DNA of 64,000 bases, taken from positions 1 through 64,000 of the forward strand of contig DASRJE010000228.1 in NCBI GenBank assembly GCA_035649635.1, given 5' to 3'. A program made the translations under genes and the position numbers. Numbering within the stretch: the stretch's first letter is position 1; each line of letters opens with the position of its first letter. Shown here piece by piece: positions 59,413-64,000 of this stretch. Source of the DNA: Gp6-AA40 sp035649635 (GTDB lineage: Bacteria > Acidobacteriota > Vicinamibacteria > Vicinamibacterales > UBA2999). The notes beneath the pieces are model-generated. The model ran no database searches. It had not been told where the DNA came from and saw only the letters and a list, made by a program, of their open reading frames with translations.

Positions 59413-62037
59413 CTACGCCCCTCCCGCCTTCCTCATCTTGAATGGCGGACTCTGCACGATTCCGACGATCAACGATGACAGCCGATACTCGTCTCGCGCC
59501 GCGTCACGCAGAATCGCGCGGACCGACGGCGCATCGTAATACTCCAAACCGCGGCCAAGTGCGTACGTCATCATCTTCTCGGTCAAAGTCGCGACGAACC
59601 GATCCGATCGGAGCAGCACGTTTCTCAACCCGTCCGGTCCGTCGAACCGGGTCCCATCGGGCGCCGCGCCGCTGGCATCTATCGGGGCCGATGATTCGCC
59701 GAGGGTCCGCCATCGCCCGATCGCGTCGAAGTTCTCGAGCGAGAGGCCGAGCGGATCCATCATCGCGTGGCAGGACGCGCAAACGGGATTCGAGCGGTGC
59801 CGCTCCATCCGCTGACGCATCGGCAGCACGATACCCGACGTATCGGTGGCTCGAAGCGGTGGCACATTCGGCAGTGGCGGGGGCGGGGGCGTGCCGAGCA
59901 GATTCTCGAGAATCCATTTACCCCGAACGACGGGCGACGTCCGATCGGGATATGAGGTAACCGTCAGGATGCTTCCCTGCCCAAGCAGCCCGCGCCGCTT
60001 GCTCTCGGGACCAAGCGTAACGCGCCTGAAATGATTGCCTTTGATGTTCGGAATGCCGTAGTGAGTGGCCAGCCGCTCGTTGACGAAGGTGTAGTCGGCG
60101 CGCAACAGATCAAGCGCGCTACGGTTCTCGCGCACGATGCTGTCAAAAAAGAGCTCGGTCTCGCGCCGGAACGACTGCCTGAGCGCGTCGTCGAAATCGG
60201 GGAACACGCTCTGCACCGGCACGACCGCATCGAGGTTGCGCAGGAATAGCCACTGGCCAGCAAAGTTCTTGACGAACGCATCGGCGCGAGGGTCCGCCAT
60301 CATCCGGCGCACCTGCGTGCCCAGCACTGCCGGATCACTCAACTGACGTTTCGCCGCAAGGTCGAGCAACTCGTCGTCGGGAACGCTGCTCCACAGGAAG
60401 AAAGACAACCGCGAGGCAAGCTCGACGTCGTTGACGGAATACGCGGCGCCGGCCGCCACGCCCGCCGGATCGCGTTCGACCCGCATCAGGAACTCGGGGC
60501 TCACGAGCAGACGTCTCAACGCGTTCTCGACTCCGGCGTCGAATCCACCCTGCGCAAGACCTTCGCGATAGAACGCCATCAACGGGTCGACATCGGCGTT
60601 GGTCACGTTGCGCCTGTACGCCCGTCGTGCCAGGGTGGACAGAATCGTTTTCGCGCACGCCTCTGTGTCGTTGGCCCCGCGCGCAGATCCGGTCCGCCGA
60701 GCCTCCGAAAGCGAAGGAGTGCAGACGAAGATGCGCTTGCGGCTCGATCCCTCTCCAGGACCGATCGGATTGTGAGGACCGCTGATCTCCACGCTCCTCA
60801 GGTATACGCCTCGCCGCGTCTCCGGGATGTTCACTCCCGCCGGGAAGGGCCGCTCGAACGGAAGCCGCGGTGTTTCTTCGAGTGCCGACACGCTGTTGAG
60901 GAACGTGACGACGACATCTCGCGCGCCGGCCTTGACGGGCACGCGCAGATTCCATGATTCGTCTGCCCGATTGCGCGCCTGTCGCTCGCGCGCCCCGGCA
61001 CGAACAGTCTGCTGAATCTGCGAGATTCCCGGCCGCTGTGGCGCCCGATTTGCCGGAGCCTGGGCTCGAGGCTCGGGGCTCGACGTGGATCCCGGATCCC
61101 GGGCGCCGGATTCGGGGACTTGCGCCGCATCGGGCTGGGGATCGGGATTCTCCGGTGGCTCCGCGTTGGCGGCCCCGCCGATACCAGGGAGCGTGAACAG
61201 CCCCGCACGCTCGCCGTCGATGCTGATCTCGAGCCGCTGCTCTTCGGTGTAAAGCGGCACGCTCTCGTTCAAATCACGCGTCAGGCGCGGCCTGAACTCG
61301 TATTCGCCATCCATCGGGAATGTGTAGCGAATCAGCGTGCCCCCACGAGTGCCGAGCGGAAGCCCGGGAAGCTGCTCGTCCTGCGACAAATCGTCTGTTA
61401 CCCGGAAGTAGTCGATGTTCGGAGCAGGCGGCGGCGTCCCAACGGCGAGCCGGCTGACTCTTTGCGCGGCGGCCAGGTACCGCTCCATCAGCGTCGGCGA
61501 CATCTTGAGCACGCCCGCGATGTTGTCGAACCCGTAACTCACATCGTCAGCAGGCAGCAGCGCGGCGACGTCGACGTCCAGATCCAGGATGTCGCGGATC
61601 GCGTTCCGGTACTCTGCGCGATTCAGCCGATGGAACGATTCGGTGCGCCCCGGATTGGGTCGCGCGACAGCGTTGCGGTCGAGCTCAGCTTCAAGCCAAG
61701 TGGCAAATGCATCGTGCGCGGCCTTGTCCGGCCGGGGCGCCCCAGCCGGAGGCATCAGGCCCGCGCGCATCTTCAGCACCACCTTTTCCCACGCTCCCGG
61801 GTTCGCTCCGACGTTGGTAAGGTCGAGCGTGTCGAGCGCAATAGGAACCGTTCCTCGCTGCTGGAGCCGCTGGGTATGACACGTCAGGCAATAGCGATCC
61901 AACAGGGTTTTTTGCGGCGCGGACGATGACGGGGGTGTCACCTGCTGAGCCGCCTGCGTCGGCCAGCCGAGCCCGAGCGCGGTAAGACACACAGCCAGAA
62001 TGCCCGCCGCGGCCGGAACGCGGACTCGCAACACCAT
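59413..62037 (-). CDS. DUF1592 planctomycete-type cytochrome c protein (DUF1587/1592/1588/1585)
   Basis: 874 residues from ATG 62037. Signal peptide to about 30, haem site CLTCHT (Cys50/Cys53/His54), DUF1587 region (HRLNRAEYRNAIRDILDLDVD), Ca-binding-like beta region, DUF1592 (about 505-630, SRLSFFLWSSVPDDELLDLA), DUF1588 with a second CASCH (PVCASCHAMMDPLGLSLENFDAIGRWR) and DUF1585 at the end. Residues about 285-330 form a Pro/Glu/Ala linker that coincides with a heptanucleotide tract. It likely forms a periplasmic redox unit with DUF1552. Substrate unknown. Confidence 0.9.
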   Translation of the reverse strand: MVLRVRVPAAAGILAVCLTALGLGWPTQAAQQVTPPSSSAPQKTLLDRYCLTCHTQRLQQRGTVPIALDTLDLTNVGANPGAWEKVVLKMRAGLMPPAGAPRPDKAAHDAFATWLEAELDRNAVARPNPGRTESFHRLNRAEYRNAIRDILDLDVDVAALLPADDVSYGFDNIAGVLKMSPTLMERYLAAAQRVSRLAVGTPPPAPNIDYFRVTDDLSQDEQLPGLPLGTRGGTLIRYTFPMDGEYEFRPRLTRDLNESVPLYTEEQRLEISIDGERAGLFTLPGIGGAANAEPPENPDPQPDAAQVPESGARDPGSTSSPEPRAQAPANRAPQRPGISQIQQTVRAGARERQARNRADESWNLRVPVKAGARDVVVTFLNSVSALEETPRLPFERPFPAGVNIPETRRGVYLRSVEISGPHNPIGPGEGSSRKRIFVCTPSLSEARRTGSARGANDTEACAKTILSTLARRAYRRNVTNADVDPLMAFYREGLAQGGFDAGVENALRRLLVSPEFLMRVERDPAGVAAGAAYSVNDVELASRLSFFLWSSVPDDELLDLAAKRQLSDPAVLGTQVRRMMADPRADAFVKNFAGQWLFLRNLDAVVPVQSVFPDFDDALRQSFRRETELFFDSIVRENRSALDLLRADYTFVNERLATHYGIPNIKGNHFRRVTLGPESKRRGLLGQGSILTVTSYPDRTSPVVRGKWILENLLGTPPPPPLPNVPPLRATDTSGIVLPMRQRMERHRSNPVCASCHAMMDPLGLSLENFDAIGRWRTLGESSAPIDASGAAPDGTRFDGPDGLRNVLLRSDRFVATLTEKMMTYALGRGLEYYDAPSVRAILRDAARDEYRLSSLIVGIVQSPPFKMRKAGGA
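61058..61160. repeat. Heptanucleotide tract R12 inside the DUF1592 gene
   Basis: Units such as GGCTCGA, GGCTCGG, GGCTCGA, GGATCCC, GGATCCC, GGGCGCC, GGATTCG, like the GGACTCG dialect of R1. It is in frame and encodes the Pro/Ala/Ser/Glu-rich linker between two folded parts of the protein. Confidence 0.6.
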
Positions 62038-62109
62038 GAGTAATCCTAACGCCTTTCCTCGATCAGCTGACCCTACCTGAATTGGTTGTTTAGGTGGCAA
62101 GTGCGCGTC

Positions 62110-62141
62110 TATACTGCCGCTCGCTTATACTGCCGCTCGCT
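62110..62141. repeat. 16-bp tandem duplication upstream of the MBL gene
   Basis: TATACTGCCGCTCGCT occurs twice in direct succession (62110-62125 and 62126-62141), 27 bases before the ATG at 62168. Each copy carries TATACT, close to a -10 box, so promoter duplication is possible. Confidence 0.7.
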
Positions 62142-62167
62142 TTCCTCTATTTCACTGGAGGGCATAT

Positions 62168-63643
62168 ATGCGCAGACTCATGATTCCAGTCGTTGCCTTG
62201 ACCGCTCTCGCGTCGGTTTCGTGCAGCCCACGCGCCGGCACCGTCGAGGCCGCCAACGATGCGCTCGGGGTGGCGCAGATAACCTCGATCCAGTTCTCCG
62301 GAGCGGGGCGTTGGTACCAGTTCGGTCAGGCTCCGAATCCAACCCTTCCGTGGCCGCACTTCGACGTCAGCAGCTACACGGCAACGGTCAACTACTCCAC
62401 CCCCGCCGCGCGCGTGCAAATGACCCGGCTCCAGACCGTCGAACCCGATCGTGTGCGACCGACGCCGGCTCCACAACGTCCCGACCAGTACGTCAGCGGA
62501 ACAACGGCGTGGAACATGGCGCCGCCCGCCGGCGCGCCGGCAGATGCCGCACCCGTGCCGCAACCGCAGCCTGCCGCGGTCGAGGAGCGCGTGATGGAGA
62601 TCTGGACGACGCCGCATGGCTTCCTGAAAGCTGCCGCGGCGAACAACGCCACTGCCCAGCCCGGTGAAGGCGGCTCGGAAGTGTCCTTCACAGCGGGGAA
62701 GAATCGCTATGTAGGAACGATCAACGAGCAGAACGAGGTGGCGGTCGTCCGGACGTGGATTGACAACCCGGTGCTCGGTGACACGGAAGTGCAGTTCAGC
62801 TACACCGACTACAAGGACTTCAACGGCGTCAGGTTCCCCTCGCGCATCGTGCGTGTGCAGGGCGGGCACCCGGTGCTCGACGTCACGGTCTCGTCCGTGA
62901 CCGCCAATCCCGACTTTACGGCGACACCGCCAGCGGCGGCTCCGGCGCCCGCACCTGTAACGGTCACGGTCGAGAAACTGGCGAACGGCGTGTACTACCT
63001 GAAGGGTGGAACGCATCACAGCGTTGCCATCGATCAGAAGGATCACATCGTCGTCGTCGAAGGCCCGCAGAACGAGGAGCGATCGCTGGCCGTGATCGCC
63101 AAGGTCAAGGAGACAATCCCGAACAAGCCGATCCGCTACTTGATCAACACGCACGTGCACTTCGATCACTCAGGCGGGGTGCGCACCTACGTCGATGAGG
63201 GCGCCACCATCGTCACGCACGAAATGAACAAGCCGTACTACGAGCAGGCATGGGCAGCGCCACACACCATCAACCCCGATCGGCTGGCGCAGTCGAAGAA
63301 GACGGCGATGTTCGAGACGTTTACTGACAAGCACGTGCTGACCGACGGAACCCGGACGATCGAGATTCACAAGATCGCGGGCGGCGGCCACAACGACGCC
63401 TTCGCGATGGTGTATCTACCGACGGAGAAGATCCTCGTCGAGGGTGATGCGTACACGCCCGCGGCGGCCGACGCGCCACCACCTACGGCGCCGAATCCGT
63501 TTTCCGTCAACCTGAACGACAACATTCAGCGGCTGAAGCTGGATGTGAGGCAGATTGCCGCGCTCCATGGGCCACGTTTGACGACGATGACCGACCTGCG
63601 GACGGCGATCGGTCAGGGCGCACCGACGAAGGGAACGAATTAG
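62168..63643 (+). CDS. Exported metallo-beta-lactamase-fold hydrolase with N-terminal extension
   Basis: 491 residues. Lipoprotein-like leader (ALASVSC). Residues 30-260 are a beta-rich extension found in front of some secreted MBL proteins. The MBL domain begins at about 265: GTHHSVAI, NTHVHFDHSGGVRTY (His-x-His-x-Asp-His), GGGHNDAFAMVYLPTEKILVEGDAYTP (zinc His and Asp). A late active-site His is ALHGPRLT. This subfamily is often annotated quinoprotein-relay or lactonase-like; the substrate is unknown. Divergent from DUF1592 over a 130-base region. Confidence 0.85.
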   Translation: MRRLMIPVVALTALASVSCSPRAGTVEAANDALGVAQITSIQFSGAGRWYQFGQAPNPTLPWPHFDVSSYTATVNYSTPAARVQMTRLQTVEPDRVRPTPAPQRPDQYVSGTTAWNMAPPAGAPADAAPVPQPQPAAVEERVMEIWTTPHGFLKAAAANNATAQPGEGGSEVSFTAGKNRYVGTINEQNEVAVVRTWIDNPVLGDTEVQFSYTDYKDFNGVRFPSRIVRVQGGHPVLDVTVSSVTANPDFTATPPAAAPAPAPVTVTVEKLANGVYYLKGGTHHSVAIDQKDHIVVVEGPQNEERSLAVIAKVKETIPNKPIRYLINTHVHFDHSGGVRTYVDEGATIVTHEMNKPYYEQAWAAPHTINPDRLAQSKKTAMFETFTDKHVLTDGTRTIEIHKIAGGGHNDAFAMVYLPTEKILVEGDAYTPAAADAPPPTAPNPFSVNLNDNIQRLKLDVRQIAALHGPRLTTMTDLRTAIGQGAPTKGTN

Positions 63644-63786
63644 ATCATTGTTGATTGATGATCTTTGATTGTTGAATCGTTGTTGATTGATGAATGTTGA
63701 TTGATGAATGGTTGCGCGCGAGGCGGCAGCAATCAAGAATCGGCAATCAACAACGAACCACTAATCAGAGATCATCCAATCAGCAA
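63643..63786. repeat. Heptanucleotide hairpin tract R13 (GATTGTTG dialect)
   Basis: Left arm: ATTGTTGATTGATGATCTTTGATTGTTGAATCGTTGTTGATTG. Right arm: AATCAAGAATCGGCAATCAACAACGAACCACTAATCAGAGATCATCC. The centre is GC-rich (GCGCGCGAGGCGGC). It starts at the MBL stop codon. Confidence 0.8.
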
Positions 63787-63949
63787 TATCGCCGATGTTG
63801 TAGGATGGTAGACGCAAGGCAGGTTGCATCCCGACCGCGGGAAGGGACGATCCCACCTGTGAAGTCGCGTGCGGCACACGCCGCGCGTTTCCGAGTCGAT
63901 CCGAGACTCTCTTCGCCCGTGAGCGGACGCCGGGCTCAGAGGAGGAGCC

Positions 63950-64000
63950 ATGTCTCGCGATCTGCCGGCCCACGCCAACCTCGATCACCTGAAGAAGCAG
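63950..64000 (+). CDS. Start of a protein beginning MSRDLPAHANLDHLKKQ (ankyrin-type leader), truncated by the window
   Basis: A strong ribosome site (GGAGGAG, 63941-63947) precedes ATG 63950. The 17 visible residues match the leader of a family of ankyrin-repeat proteins from soil bacteria (xLPARPNLEHLKKQAK). The rest lies beyond the window, so the assignment is tentative. The 160 bases upstream, after repeat R13, would hold its promoter. Confidence 0.5.
   Translation, partial: MSRDLPAHANLDHLKKQ

Overview
The window looks like a piece of a GC-rich (roughly 60-65%) chromosome from a soil or sediment Acidobacteriota, most likely of the Vicinamibacteria type. That placement is inference. It rests on the mix of DUF1592/DUF1552 planctomycete-type cytochrome proteins, several secreted PQQ beta-propeller dehydrogenases, an ankyrin-cytochrome c fusion, MmgE/PrpD proteins, an isoquinoline-oxidoreductase-type molybdoenzyme and a multi-copy family of unnamed secreted proteins. 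No rRNA is present; there is one tRNA, tRNA-Ser(CGA).

Layout. 1-4500: the end of a SleB-like cell wall hydrolase, a decayed Phd/RelE-type toxin-antitoxin pair, a SnoaL-like protein whose start is out of frame, a CPA1 Na+/H+ antiporter, a PIN-domain remnant, a very acidic microprotein and an orphan gene beside tRNA-Ser. 4650-14300: housekeeping and mixed genes (tadA, ilvA, PHP phosphoesterase, LLM monooxygenase, Nramp-like transporter, a PadR regulator with a HAAS-type membrane protein, a lytic transglycosylase). 14300-28030: redox genes, namely a two-subunit molybdenum hydroxylase, a three-gene operon of Old Yellow Enzyme, alpha-dioxygenase/cyclooxygenase-like haem protein and dihaem cytochrome c, then a polyvinyl-alcohol-dehydrogenase-like quinohaemoprotein with a secreted double-VOC protein, and an M4 protease with a beta-barrel protein. 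28100-31600: an MFS carrier, an AHL-lactonase-like hydrolase and an intact VapBC-type module.

31800-41600 reads as a C5-dicarboxylate (itaconate/mesaconate/citramalate) locus: two-subunit class I fumarase, MaoC hydratase, SDR, class III CoA transferase, CoA-ester lyase, acyl-CoA dehydrogenase and a DASS carrier. After recQ, two MmgE/PrpD genes and an MFS carrier follow. 50757-62037 is a long minus-strand run of exported proteins (DUF1592, DUF1552, ankyrin-cytochrome c, cupin, PQQ alcohol dehydrogenase with a lanthanide-type Asp, PQQ sugar dehydrogenase, VOC, paralogous secreted protein), consistent with periplasmic oxidation of alcohols or sugars feeding cytochromes.

The strongest unexplained signal is non-coding. 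About a dozen intergenic tracts are built from degenerate heptanucleotide repeats in several sequence dialects. Most fold back on themselves, and nearly all lie within about 35 bases of a stop codon. One lies in frame inside a coding sequence and another borders a truncated gene. Two further dispersed families are present: REP/BIME-like GGCGGGTC palindromes, and a longer composite element ending in an inverted GCGAGGC repeat.
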